Source of the DNA: JBEEJZ01 sp046046915
Lineage (GTDB): Bacteria; Pseudomonadota; Gammaproteobacteria; Burkholderiales; Burkholderiaceae_C
Assembly: GCA_046046915.1 (NCBI GenBank)
Contig: JBJOIT010000001.1
Span: 1 to 64,000, forward strand
Reading direction: 5' to 3'
DNA length: 64,000 bases
Of the stretch, positions 34,231 to 42,314 are shown in pieces. The position numbers were made by a program, and so were the translations under genes. Each line of letters starts with the position of its first letter. Positions within the stretch are counted from its first letter, which is position 1. The notes under the pieces were generated by a model. That model saw only the letters and a list, made by a program, of their open reading frames with translations. It searched no databases and was not told the origin of the DNA.

Positions 34231-35042
34231 GCCACGCGCCCCAGCATCACTTCCATCACAAAGCGGGAGCCCACATAGGCCAGGAGCAGCAAGCCCGCAC
34301 CCGCATAGAGCACACGGACCGCCCGCTTGCCGCGCCACCCCAGTCGGGCACGACCCAGCAGCAAGACCGCAAAAACCAGCCAGGAGAGCAGAGAAAAAAC
34401 GGTTTTGTGGTCCCATTTCCAGCGGTACTGACCCCCATAAAGGGCGTCGCCAAAAAGCCAGGCAGAAATCAATGTGGCCGACAACAGCACAAAGCCTGCT
34501 TTCACAAAACGGAAGGTCAGTCGCTCAAGCGTGAGCAGGGGCAGTCCAAGGTCGGGGTCCTGGGCGTGCCTTATGCTTTCCTCGGCCCTGATCATGAGCC
34601 AGGCATGAACGACCGCCACTCCAAATAGTCCGTAAGAGGCTACACCCAGTGACAAGTGAACCGGCAACCACATCGAGGCGTTGTGGTGCAGTTGGGTGCC
34701 CGGGAACAGCCACGCCAGCGCGACCGTTGCCCCTGCAAGCACGCCCAGCGCCCATCGGCCTTGAAGCTTTGGGAAAACCTGAATTTCCACTGCGTACACC
34801 GCAGTGGCTAGCCAGGCTGTCACAGATAGAGCTGGCGCAAATCCAAAGCGTGGCTGCCCATCAGGGCCACCCCACCACAAACTCAACATCAGCAGGGTGC
34901 CATGCAGCAACCAGGCGACGAGCATGGGGCCTCTCCATGTAACAGCACTCTGGCGCCGCATCATGGCGGCCGCAAATACATAGGCCGTGACGCAGGCAAC
35001 TGTTAGAAGGGCGCTGGCCGAGGATGCGCTGGCTAAAATCAT
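34227..35042 (-). CDS. CcsA/YpjD-family cytochrome c assembly-like membrane protein
   Basis: A 271-residue protein with about eight membrane segments. It has the family pattern LPVHLSLGVASYGLFGVAVVHAWLM and the WD-containing motif QYRWKWDHKTVFSLLSWLVF. CcsA proteins handle heme for cytochrome c assembly; the YpjD branch has no firm role. It is divergent from ffh, with 75 bases between starts. The E. coli gene ypjD also neighbours ffh, so this pairing is old. No other cytochrome c biogenesis gene is here, so a heme role is inference. Confidence 0.87.
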   Translation of the reverse strand: MILASASSASALLTVACVTAYVFAAAMMRRQSAVTWRGPMLVAWLLHGTLLMLSLWWGGPDGQPRFGFAPALSVTAWLATAVYAVEIQVFPKLQGRWALGVLAGATVALAWLFPGTQLHHNASMWLPVHLSLGVASYGLFGVAVVHAWLMIRAEESIRHAQDPDLGLPLLTLERLTFRFVKAGFVLLSATLISAWLFGDALYGGQYRWKWDHKTVFSLLSWLVFAVLLLGRARLGWRGKRAVRVLYAGAGLLLLAYVGSRFVMEVMLGRVA

Positions 35043-35117
35043 GGCTTCAAGTTTAGCCCTTTGCCCAGCGCAGCATGTGCGGGCCCCAACCAGCTTGCGC
35101 TCGCCGCATCACGACTC

Positions 35118-36491
35118 ATGGCATCCGCTCTTACCGACAAACTATCCCGCCTGGTCAAAGAAATTCGCGGGCAGGCTCGCATCACTGAATCCAACGTTGC
35201 GGACATGCTGCGTGAGGTGCGCATGGCCTTACTCGAGGCCGACGTTGCCTTGCCGGTCGTTCGCGATTTTGTGGCGCGCGTCAAGGAAAAGGCCTTGGGT
35301 CAGGAGGTGATGACCTCTCTGTCGCCTGGGCAGTTGCTGGTCAGCATCGTCAATAAAGAGTTGGCTGCGACGATGGGGGAGGGCGTCGCGGACATCAACC
35401 TTGCGGCGCAGCCTCCAGCCGTGATCTTGATGGCGGGTCTTCAGGGCGCGGGCAAGACGACGACCACGGGCAAATTGGCCAAACACCTGATCGAGAAGCG
35501 CAAGAAAAAAGTATTGACCGTGTCCGGCGACGTTTATCGCCCTGCCGCCATTGAGCAGCTCAAGACCGTGACCGCTCAAGCTGGCGCTGAGTGGTTTCCA
35601 AGTACACCTGATCAAAAACCGGTGGATATTGCTTTTGCAGCCCTCGACTATGCCCGCAAGCATTTCTTTGATGTGCTTCTAGTGGATACCGCTGGCCGTC
35701 TGGCAATCGATGAAGCATTGATGCGCGAGATCAGCGATCTGCATGCTTTGCTCAAACCTGTAGAGACGCTCTTCGTGGTGGATGCCATGCAGGGTCAGGA
35801 CGCGGTGAATACGGCCAAAGCCTTCAAAGAGGCCTTGCCGCTCACCGGCATCGTGCTCACCAAGCTTGACGGCGATTCGCGTGGCGGTGCGGCCTTGTCC
35901 GTGCGTCAGGTGACCGGTGCCCCGATCAAGTTTGCTGGCACCAGCGAAAAGCTGGACGGCCTGGAGGTGTTCGATGCAGAGCGCCATGCGGGCCGTATTT
36001 TGGGCATGGGCGACATTGTTGCCCTGGTCGAGCAAGTCACGGCGGGTGTGGATTTGCAGGCGGCTCAAAAGCTCGCCGCCAAAGTCAAAAGTGGCGGCAG
36101 CTTTGACCTGAATGACTTCCTTGCACAAATCCAGCAGATGAAGCAGATGGGTGGTCTCTCCAGTCTGATGGACAAATTGCCGGCCGCCATGGCGGCGAAA
36201 GCCGGCCAGGTGGACATGGACCGTGCGGAAAAAGACATTCGCCGCAAGGAAGGCATCATCCTGAGCATGACCCCCCTGGAACGCAGTAAGCCCGACATCA
36301 TCAAGGCCACGCGCAAGCGTCGTATTGCCGCAGGCTCTGGGGTTCACGTTCAGGAGGTGAACCGCATGCTCAAGGAATTTGAGCAAATGCAGGACATGAT
36401 GAAAAAAATGAAGGGTGGCGGCATGATGAAAATGATGAAGCGCCTGGGTGGCATGAAGGGTATGGGCGGGATGCCCGGCATGCCCCGCTAA
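35118..36491 (+). CDS. ffh: Signal recognition particle protein Ffh
   Basis: Ffh binds 4.5S RNA and signal sequences and delivers ribosomes to FtsY at the membrane. The 457-residue product has an N-domain, the SRP GTPase motifs (GLQGAGKTTTTGKLAKHL, DTAGRL, TKLDGDSRGG) and a methionine-rich M domain ending MKGGGMMKMMKRLGG, which binds RNA and signal peptides. I chose ATG 35118 (MASALTDKLSRLV), the usual N-terminus; an ATG at 35061 in frame adds 19 atypical residues. Confidence 0.97.
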   Translation: MASALTDKLSRLVKEIRGQARITESNVADMLREVRMALLEADVALPVVRDFVARVKEKALGQEVMTSLSPGQLLVSIVNKELAATMGEGVADINLAAQPPAVILMAGLQGAGKTTTTGKLAKHLIEKRKKKVLTVSGDVYRPAAIEQLKTVTAQAGAEWFPSTPDQKPVDIAFAALDYARKHFFDVLLVDTAGRLAIDEALMREISDLHALLKPVETLFVVDAMQGQDAVNTAKAFKEALPLTGIVLTKLDGDSRGGAALSVRQVTGAPIKFAGTSEKLDGLEVFDAERHAGRILGMGDIVALVEQVTAGVDLQAAQKLAAKVKSGGSFDLNDFLAQIQQMKQMGGLSSLMDKLPAAMAAKAGQVDMDRAEKDIRRKEGIILSMTPLERSKPDIIKATRKRRIAAGSGVHVQEVNRMLKEFEQMQDMMKKMKGGGMMKMMKRLGGMKGMGGMPGMPR

Positions 36492-36522
36492 ATTCTTCAG
36501 GGGTCAACCCAGTGGCTCGTCC

Positions 36523-37071
36523 TCAGTCCAGGCGGACATAAACCTGCACCATCAGGCCGGCGTCACCTAGCAGGTTGATTTGAACTGCAGAGCGATGGCT
36601 GAGTTTTGCGCCTACCGCCACGACGGCCGCAGGTGACAGACCACGGTAGTTCAGGGGCACCTTGTGGTCATAGGGTGGCTGGTAGCCGTACAACAGGCCG
36701 GCGGTCCATTTTGCAAACCCCCCAGCCCATCTCCCTGTGCCCCACACCTCGCCGCCCCATGGGTACAGATAGGCGCTGGGTTGACCAAATGAGTTTGTGA
36801 ACAGGCTGAGCCCTTCCAGCTTGTCGTCACTTCCTCGTCGCTCCAGACCGATGGCAATGACCGGTTTGTGGCTGTCACTCAGCTTGAAATGGCGTGTGTA
36901 GTTGCTGAGCGATAGCCTCAACTCCGACCTTGACCCCACTTCGCTGTCATTTGATGTTTGCGGGCACGCCCAGACTGGGTTCATCGCCAAAATCAGCGCG
37001 AATAGTTTTAGAGGTGTCTGGCATGCCCTTATCCGGGAAGAATTGCTGGGGACGTTGGCGTTTGGGCACAT
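36523..37071 (-). CDS. Predicted outer-membrane-type exported protein, function unknown
   Basis: A 182-residue protein with a signal-like segment (LKLFALILAMNPVWA) and a mature part rich in beta-strand and aromatic patterns: HKPVIAIGLERRG, LFTNSFGQPSAYLYPWGGE, TAGLLYGYQPPYDHKVPLN, and an aromatic end MVQVYVRLD. Proteins with this pattern are common in Burkholderiales and often carry the label sn-glycerol-3-phosphate transporter, which nothing here supports. A small barrel like PagP is conceivable. The start is unsure: ATG 37071 gives a long n-region and would overlap nothing but abut the divergent hydrolase start. Confidence 0.7.
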   Translation of the reverse strand: MCPNANVPSNSSRIRACQTPLKLFALILAMNPVWACPQTSNDSEVGSRSELRLSLSNYTRHFKLSDSHKPVIAIGLERRGSDDKLEGLSLFTNSFGQPSAYLYPWGGEVWGTGRWAGGFAKWTAGLLYGYQPPYDHKVPLNYRGLSPAAVVAVGAKLSHRSAVQINLLGDAGLMVQVYVRLD

Positions 37072-37076
37072 GGGTG

Positions 37077-37931
37077 ATGGCGCTGCGGCGGATGCTGCTG
37101 GCGTGCGTGACGGCTGGGGCCTGTATTGGCGCCCTGAGTGCCTGTGCCTGGCTTGATGAGCAGCAACGCCGAGCGATCTACCGCCCCACCCCGGCGCCAG
37201 ACCTTGCGTTTGATGCGGATGCTGAAGGTGATCGCCGCTACTTTTTACCGGTGCCCGGCAGCTCACAGCAATTGGAGCTGTGGTGGTATCCGAATCCACG
37301 CCCTTCTGCGTCCACCCTGCTGTACCTGCATGGCACTCTGCGGCACCTGGGGCCTAATCGCGCCAAGATACTGGCGTTGCGAGAGGCCGGCTTCTCGGTG
37401 CTCGCACTGGACTATCGAGGGTGGGGACGCAGCAGCATCATGGTGCCGACCCAGCAGAGCCTTGTAGCGGATGCCAAGTTGGCCTGGCAAAAACTGGTGG
37501 ATCTTGAATCCAGGCCGGGCCGAAGGGTGATATTCGGTCACTCACTCGGTGGCGCTGTGGCCGTTGCTCTGGCCAGCGAGCTTGAGCAAGAGGTTTATGT
37601 CGGCTTGATTCTGGAGTCCACCTTCAGCAGTCTGCACGACTTGGCACGCCGTCACAGTTGGTTTGCGGCGGAACTTCTCAGTTGGACCCACGAGCGCTTT
37701 GAATCGGTGTCTGTGATACCCAAGGTGACGGTGCCGCTGCTGATCATGCATGGCAGTGCCGACGACACGGTGCCTGCAGAATTGGGTTTTCGACTTTTCG
37801 GTGCTGCGAATCCACCCAAACAATGGGTGTTGATACCCGGTGGCACGCACAGCGCTCTGCAGGTTGATGCGGCCGATCTTTATCGCAAAACCGTGCATGA
37901 CTTTTTGGACACGCCACGGCCACCGCGCTGA
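37077..37931 (+). CDS. Alpha/beta hydrolase, predicted lipoprotein
   Basis: A 284-residue serine hydrolase. The N-terminus from ATG 37077 is a signal peptide with lipobox ALSAC, so the enzyme is probably membrane-anchored on the periplasmic side. The core has the oxyanion strand LLYLHGTLRHLG, the nucleophile elbow GHSLGG with the catalytic Ser, an Asp in MHGSADDTVP, and a His in PGGTHSAL, a full catalytic triad. The substrate is unknown. ATG 37023 is a longer alternative start. It is divergent from the outer-membrane-type protein. Confidence 0.85.
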   Translation: MALRRMLLACVTAGACIGALSACAWLDEQQRRAIYRPTPAPDLAFDADAEGDRRYFLPVPGSSQQLELWWYPNPRPSASTLLYLHGTLRHLGPNRAKILALREAGFSVLALDYRGWGRSSIMVPTQQSLVADAKLAWQKLVDLESRPGRRVIFGHSLGGAVAVALASELEQEVYVGLILESTFSSLHDLARRHSWFAAELLSWTHERFESVSVIPKVTVPLLIMHGSADDTVPAELGFRLFGAANPPKQWVLIPGGTHSALQVDAADLYRKTVHDFLDTPRPPR

Positions 37932-37954
37932 GTGCGGTGCCCTTGATCTACGGC

Positions 37955-39313
37955 TCAGTCGGGGGCGCTTTCCCGCACTAGCACCTCACCTCGCAGGGAG
38001 AAGGTGCGGGTCTCGGTGATGCGCACGTCGATGAGCTGCCCTATGAGTCTGGGTGCGCCCTTGAAGTTGACGACGCGGTTGCACTCTGTGCGGCCCATCA
38101 ACTCGGTGTCGTCGCGCTTGGACGAGCCTTCTACCAAAATCCTTTGAACGGTTCCCAGGCGGCTGTCGCTGATGCGGGCAATACTGGTGTTGATGACGCT
38201 TTGCAGATGTTGCAATCGGCGCAGCTTGACCTCGTGCGGCGTGTCGTCATGCAGGTTGGCCGCCGGGGTGCCAGGACGTGGGCTGAAGATGAAGCTGAAG
38301 GAGTTGTCAAAACCGACGTCGTCGATCAGCTTCATCATCTTGTTGAAGTCATCTTCGGTTTCGCCTGGGAAACCCACGATGAAATCGCTGCTGAAAGCCA
38401 TGTTGGGCCGAATGGCGCGTAGCTTGCGGACCGTGGATTTGTACTCCATGGCGGTGTAGCCCCGCTTCATGGCCATCAAAATTCGATCGGATCCATGCTG
38501 CACAGGCAAATGCAAGTGGCTCACGAGCTGGGGCAGCTTGTCATAGGCTGCAATCAGCGCCGGGGTAAATTCATTGGGGTGGCTGGTGGTGTAGCGTATG
38601 CGCTCAATGCCAGGGATGTGGGCCACGAAATCCAGCAAGGTGGCAAAGTCGGCCAGCTCGCCGGTGTTTGCCGCGCTGTCGGGCTTGACCATGGGAGCGC
38701 GGTAGGCATTCACGTTTTGTCCCAGCAGATTGACTTCTTTAACCCCTTGGTCAGCCAGGCCAGCTATTTCGACCAACACGTCTTCGAGAGGTCGAGACAC
38801 CTCCTCGCCCCGTGTGTAAGGCACCACGCAGTAGCTACAGTACTTGGAGCAGCCCTCCATGATGCTGACAAACGCGGTGGCGCCGTCTACCCGAGCGGGG
38901 GGCAGATGGTCGAATTTTTCGATTTCCGGAAAACTGATGTCCACCTGTGAGCGGCGCTGTTCGTCACGTTGGCGCAGCATCTCTGGCAAGCGATGCAATG
39001 TCTGGGGACCAAACACCAGATCCACATAAGGCGCACGCTCAATGATGGCAGCGCCTTCTTGGCTGGCAACGCAGCCTCCGACACCGATGAGGACGCCTTT
39101 TTTCTTGAGGTGCTTGATCCGACCAAGGTCAGAAAACACTTTTTCCTGGGCTTTTTCCCGAACTGAGCAGGTGTTGAAAAGCACCAGATCTGCCTCGTTC
39201 ACATCCTGGGTGGGCTCGTAGCCCTCGGCCGCGGCCAGCACGTCGGCCATCTTGTCGGAGTCATACTCGTTCATCTGGCAGCCGAAGGTTTTGATAAATA
39301 CTTTTTTGCTCAT
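37955..39313 (-). CDS. miaB: tRNA-2-methylthio-N6-dimethylallyladenosine synthase MiaB
   Basis: MiaB is a radical-SAM enzyme that adds the methylthio group to i6A37 of tRNAs reading UNN codons. The 452-residue product has N-terminal cluster cysteines in KTFGCQMNE and LFNTCSVREKAQ, the radical-SAM triad in EGCSKYCSYCVVPYTRG, and a C-terminal TRAM domain. The start is ATG 39313 (MSKKVFIKTFGC); the open frame extends to 39469, but that part is not like the family. No strong ribosome site is visible. It converges on the hydrolase gene. Confidence 0.96.
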   Translation of the reverse strand: MSKKVFIKTFGCQMNEYDSDKMADVLAAAEGYEPTQDVNEADLVLFNTCSVREKAQEKVFSDLGRIKHLKKKGVLIGVGGCVASQEGAAIIERAPYVDLVFGPQTLHRLPEMLRQRDEQRRSQVDISFPEIEKFDHLPPARVDGATAFVSIMEGCSKYCSYCVVPYTRGEEVSRPLEDVLVEIAGLADQGVKEVNLLGQNVNAYRAPMVKPDSAANTGELADFATLLDFVAHIPGIERIRYTTSHPNEFTPALIAAYDKLPQLVSHLHLPVQHGSDRILMAMKRGYTAMEYKSTVRKLRAIRPNMAFSSDFIVGFPGETEDDFNKMMKLIDDVGFDNSFSFIFSPRPGTPAANLHDDTPHEVKLRRLQHLQSVINTSIARISDSRLGTVQRILVEGSSKRDDTELMGRTECNRVVNFKGAPRLIGQLIDVRITETRTFSLRGEVLVRESAPD

Positions 39314-39395
39314 GTGACGCTTTGGAGTGCACGGTATCGTGCGGTTGACGACAAGCATTGGTGCCTGCCTATGCAAGGGCAGGCCAAGGGCGGTG

Positions 39396-39890
39396 TCAGG
39401 GTTTGAAAAGGGGGAGCTGGTCGAAAGGCGTTCGGCCATCATCCACTTTGGGTCGCTCGGCGCGTTCACCGGGAATCAAAGTGCCCAGCGTGGGCAGGTC
39501 TTCGCGCGGCTGCTGCGCCTCTGCTTCGCTCAGAATCCAGACGTCATGGATCAGGCCGTTGGGTTCACGGGTGTAGTTCACAAGCTGCTCTCGTCCAGCC
39601 AGAGAGGCTGACAACACCAGCAGATTTTTCTCGCTGCGGATACGTGCACCAGGCGAAAGTCGGTCTGGCCGACCATTGAGCACGACATCGGGCGGTTGAG
39701 TGACCACCAGCCTGCCTCGTAAGGCATCGGTGGGAAAGCTGCGCTGGATGCCCTGGGCAAGTGCAGGCTCATTGACCCCAAAAAAAGCGGCAAACAGCAT
39801 TGCGGCCGTAGTGGCGAACTCAAGATACTTGTCGCGTCGGGCGATTGTGCTGGGGGCTTGATACCCCTTGCTTTGAAGACAGCGGTTCAT
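39396..39890 (-). CDS. Secreted protein of unknown function upstream of miaB
   Basis: A 164-residue protein with a signal peptide after a basic n-region (FATTAAMLFAAFFGVNEPALAQ split by the hydrophobic core) and likely cleavage after ALA-Q. The mature part contains LRGRLVVTQPPDVVLNG and REQLVNYTREPNGLIHDVWILS and ends in a Pro/Asp-rich tail. I recognise no known domain. It is on the same strand as miaB, 82 bases upstream of it, and divergent from the phosphofructokinase gene. Codon use and the clear signal peptide support a real gene. Confidence 0.72.
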   Translation of the reverse strand: MNRCLQSKGYQAPSTIARRDKYLEFATTAAMLFAAFFGVNEPALAQGIQRSFPTDALRGRLVVTQPPDVVLNGRPDRLSPGARIRSEKNLLVLSASLAGREQLVNYTREPNGLIHDVWILSEAEAQQPREDLPTLGTLIPGERAERPKVDDGRTPFDQLPLFKP

Positions 39891-39921
39891 GGTGTTTATC
39901 CAGAGGCTGATGAAGGAAAGT

Positions 39922-39943
39922 CTGAGCGGCGTGAGCCGCTCAG
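39922..39943 (+). repeat. Nine-bp hairpin with GTGA tetraloop
   Basis: CTGAGCGGC (39922-39930), GTGA, then GCCGCTCAG (39935-39943): a perfect stem with a GNRA-type loop on the plus strand. It has no T run. It lies in the gap between the divergent secreted protein and phosphofructokinase genes. Confidence 0.6.
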
Positions 39944-39946
39944 TTG

Positions 39947-40004
39947 CCAGTTGAGTTTACCAGCGCAGACTTTGCGGGCGTAGGCCGTACAAGGGTAAAC
40001 CTGG
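39947..40004 (+). promoter_or_regulatory. Candidate structured RNA element upstream of pfp
   Basis: GTTTACC (39955-39961) pairs with GGTAAAC (39994-40000), extended by CCAG (39947-39950) with CTGG (40001-40004). Inside lie CGCA-loop-TGCG (39964-39976) and a short GTA/TAC hairpin, so the RNA could form a junction. These pairings were found by eye and there is no homology evidence. Confidence 0.25.
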
Positions 40005-40108
40005 AGTGTGTGAAGAAGTCACGTCGTTATTCCCCGGTGCTACGATTGCAACTGATTTGCGACCGGCATATCCATGGTTCTGGGTGAGTTGTTTCATAAG
40101 GAGACAAG

Positions 40109-41323
40109 ATGGCTTCGAACAAAATTCTTGTGGCGCAGGGTGGTGGCCCTACGGCGGTTATCAATCAATCTCTTGTGGGTGTCGCGTTGGAAGCCAGGCG
40201 TTTTCCTGGTATTGCTCACGTGTATGGCGCCCGTCATGGTGTGCGCGGGATTGTGGATGAGGATTTTGTGCATCTGACCCAGGAGACAAGTCACAACCTG
40301 GAAATGGTGGGAAATACTCCCTCGTCGGCATTGGGGTCAACGCGTGACAAGCCCGACGTCAAGTACTGCCAGGAGATTTTCAAGGTGTTACAGGCGCACG
40401 ATATAGGCTACTTTTTCTATATCGGCGGTAATGATTCATCAGACACCGTGCGCATTGTCAGCGCAGAAGCGCAGAAAGCTGCATATCCACTGCGCTGTGT
40501 ACATATCCCTAAGACCATCGATAACGACCTGGTGGGAAACGATCACACGCCGGGTTTTCCCTCGGCCGCCCGATTTGTGGCACAAGCATTTGCCGGCGCC
40601 AATCTTGATAACGCCGCTTTGCCTGGTGTTTATCTGGCTGTTGTTATGGGGCGACACGCCGGATTTTTAACAGCAGCGTCTGCCTTGGGAAAGAAGTTTG
40701 CTGATGACGGCCCCCATCTGATCTATTTGCCCGAGCGAACCTTTGATCTCGAGCAATTTTTACGTGATGTGAAGTCTGTCTATGAACGTCTCGGTCGCTG
40801 TGTCATTGCGGTGTCTGAGGGCATACACGACGCTACAGGCCAGGCCGTTGCAGCCAAACTCGCCAAGCAGATGGAGCACGATGCCCACGGAAATGTGCAG
40901 CTTTCTGGCAGCGGCGCTTTGGCTGATCTCTTGTGCGATGAAATCAAGGCCAACTTGGGCATCAAGCGTGTCAGAGGCGACACCTTTGGTTATTTGCAGC
41001 GTTCCTTTTTAGGTTGCTTGTCCGACGTTGATCAGCGCGAAGCCAGAGAGGTTGGAGAAAAAGCGGTGCAATTTGCGATGTGGGGCGCGCGAGATGGCTC
41101 GGTCGCCATCAAAAGGACCGGGTTTTATTCGGTGGACTACGAATTGCTACCGCTTGAGCATGTGGCTGGCAAAACCCGTGTCTTGGAAGATGAGTTTATT
41201 GCATCCAGTGGTACGGACGTGACAGACGCCTTCAGGATGTATTTACGCCCGCTGTTGGGGGCGGGAATGCCGGATGCCTACCGCCTTAGACCTAACCCGG
41301 TTAACAAAATATTGAGAGCCTAG
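40109..41323 (+). CDS. pfp: 6-phosphofructokinase, pyrophosphate-dependent type
   Basis: A 404-residue phosphofructokinase. ATP enzymes have GGDGS and PGTIDND at the donor site; here the motifs are GGNDSSDT and PKTIDNDL. The acidic residue and the Lys are the changes that mark pyrophosphate-using enzymes. The other active-site segments are MGRHAGFLTAAS and SEGIHDATG. A PPi enzyme is reversible and can serve glycolysis or gluconeogenesis. AAGGAG (40098-40103) precedes the ATG. The gene is visibly less G+C-rich than its neighbours. It is divergent from the secreted protein gene. Confidence 0.9.
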   Translation: MASNKILVAQGGGPTAVINQSLVGVALEARRFPGIAHVYGARHGVRGIVDEDFVHLTQETSHNLEMVGNTPSSALGSTRDKPDVKYCQEIFKVLQAHDIGYFFYIGGNDSSDTVRIVSAEAQKAAYPLRCVHIPKTIDNDLVGNDHTPGFPSAARFVAQAFAGANLDNAALPGVYLAVVMGRHAGFLTAASALGKKFADDGPHLIYLPERTFDLEQFLRDVKSVYERLGRCVIAVSEGIHDATGQAVAAKLAKQMEHDAHGNVQLSGSGALADLLCDEIKANLGIKRVRGDTFGYLQRSFLGCLSDVDQREAREVGEKAVQFAMWGARDGSVAIKRTGFYSVDYELLPLEHVAGKTRVLEDEFIASSGTDVTDAFRMYLRPLLGAGMPDAYRLRPNPVNKILRA

Positions 41324-41364
41324 GCTGTATTTGCGTCTCATCAACTCGCTTTACATACCAAGAA

Positions 41365-41370
41365 TATAAT
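41365..41370 (+). promoter_or_regulatory. -10 element before the H-NS-like gene
   Basis: A perfect TATAAT lies 44 bases before the H-NS-like start in an AT-rich gap of 91 bases. The -35 (TCAACT, 18 bases upstream) is weak. Confidence 0.4.
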
Positions 41371-41414
41371 TGGCATCAGGGATAACAGACAATTAAATAC
41401 CTGACTCATCAATC

Positions 41415-41708
41415 ATGACAACTCTTCAAGAACTTATTGCACAAAAAGCTGCTATTGAGCAGCAAATTGCCGAAACTCGTCAGCGTGAAATGGCCGAGGC
41501 AATTTCCAAGGTTCATGCCATTGTGGCCGAGTATGGCCTGACGGCGGACGATGTGTTCCCGAACGGCAAGGCCAAGGCAAAAGGAAAATCCACTGGCAAG
41601 GTGGCTGCAAAATACCGCGATCCTATTTCGGGCAAGACCTGGACTGGCCGTGGCGTAGCACCTACATGGATCGCGGGCAAGGATCGAAGCGCATTTGCAA
41701 TTGTTTGA
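41415..41708 (+). CDS. H-NS histone-family nucleoid protein
   Basis: A 97-residue protein with an N-terminal coiled coil for oligomerisation (LIAQKAAIEQQIAETRQREM) and the C-terminal H-NS DNA-binding motif YRDPISGKTWTGRGVAPTWI, joined by a Lys/Gly/Ala-rich linker (NGKAKAKGKSTGK). H-NS proteins bind AT-rich DNA and silence acquired genes. This short Bv3F/BpH3-like form is typical of Burkholderiales. It follows the phosphofructokinase gene on the same strand with its own -10-like sequence. Confidence 0.92.
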   Translation: MTTLQELIAQKAAIEQQIAETRQREMAEAISKVHAIVAEYGLTADDVFPNGKAKAKGKSTGKVAAKYRDPISGKTWTGRGVAPTWIAGKDRSAFAIV

Positions 41709-41797
41709 GCATTACCCCGTCAGAAACGCAGCCTTTTGAGCTGACGTCTGGACTTTGAGCAACTCAACAGCAACCGTGGTTTCGGACCGAACGCCTC

Positions 41798-42049
41798 ATG
41801 CTTTCGAATGAAGATTACGATCTTGTGAACTCCCGCTTTGCGCACATTGGTGTGCGCCTGCGTGAGACCTGGGGGAGTGGCGACTTGCTCCCCTACATCG
41901 ACAACTTGTTGCACGACACCAGAAACGGTAAGCGCCGAGGCTTTCCGCTGGAAATCGTGATGGCCTTGACCTCGTTGCGTGACGCCCATCGCGAGGAATT
42001 TCCGCAGTTTTCCGATGGAAGTCGCGACATTTGGGCCGACAACTCCTGA
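41798..42049 (+). CDS. Small protein of unknown function
   Basis: An 83-residue acidic protein starting at ATG 41798, with no signal peptide, membrane segment or known motif. Features include RFAHIGVRLRETWGSGDLLP and LEIVMALTSLRDAHREEFPQF. Codon use resembles neighbouring genes and a strong terminator follows 40 bases downstream, which supports expression. It follows the H-NS-like gene after 89 bases. Confidence 0.6.
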   Translation: MLSNEDYDLVNSRFAHIGVRLRETWGSGDLLPYIDNLLHDTRNGKRRGFPLEIVMALTSLRDAHREEFPQFSDGSRDIWADNS

Positions 42050-42087
42050 CGCCCTGAGACGTTGCGTCATCAAACTATGTTGCAAAC

Positions 42088-42124
42088 AAAAAACCCGCAA
42101 AGCGTGAGCTGAGCGGGTTTTTTT
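42088..42124. terminator. Intrinsic terminator after the small unknown gene
   Basis: AAAAACCCGC ending at 42098 pairs with GCGGGTTTTT from 42113, followed by further T to 42124. It lies between the plus-strand 83-residue gene and the minus-strand tRNA and has A/T runs on both sides, so it may act for both. Confidence 0.8.
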
Positions 42125-42152
42125 AATTCAGGGCACAAGCCCCAAAAATGTT

Positions 42153-42229
42153 TGGTGGTGATAGGTGGATTTGAACCACCGACATCAGCATTATGAATGC
42201 TGCGCTCTAACCAACTGAGCTATATCACC
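42153..42229 (-). tRNA. tRNA with CAU anticodon (tRNA-Met, elongator type)
   Basis: A complete 77-base cloverleaf: acceptor GGTGATA pairs with TATCACC, the D-arm contains AGCTCAGTTGGTTAGAGC, the anticodon stem CAGCA/TGCTG holds loop TTCATAA with anticodon CAT, the T-arm contains GGTTCAAATCC, and the 3' ACCA is encoded. The acceptor pairs 1-72, so it is not the initiator. CAU is also used by tRNA-Ile2 after lysidine modification, and this cannot be excluded by eye. Confidence 0.93.
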
Positions 42230-42240
42230 GCAAGGCAGAC

Positions 42241-42246
42241 ATTATA
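42241..42246 (-). promoter_or_regulatory. -10 element of the tRNA gene
   Basis: TATAAT on the minus strand, 11 bases before the mature tRNA 5' end, predicts a very short 5' leader. The -35 region (near TCAAAG) is weak. Confidence 0.55.
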
Positions 42247-42314
42247 GCCAATAAATTTGGTGTCTTTGACTTGCGGTCGCGACGCAAAGTGGCTGTTCGC
42301 GTGGCGCAATGTTT

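Noticed and set aside
41720..42100. A 126-codon minus-strand frame opposite the small unknown gene
   Set aside because: It has a weak start and no motif, and it runs through the terminator at 42088-42124. The plus-strand gene has better coding character.
42153..42229. tRNA gene as an attachment site for a mobile element
   Set aside because: No integrase, no direct repeat of the tRNA 3' end and no phage or transposon gene is visible on either side.
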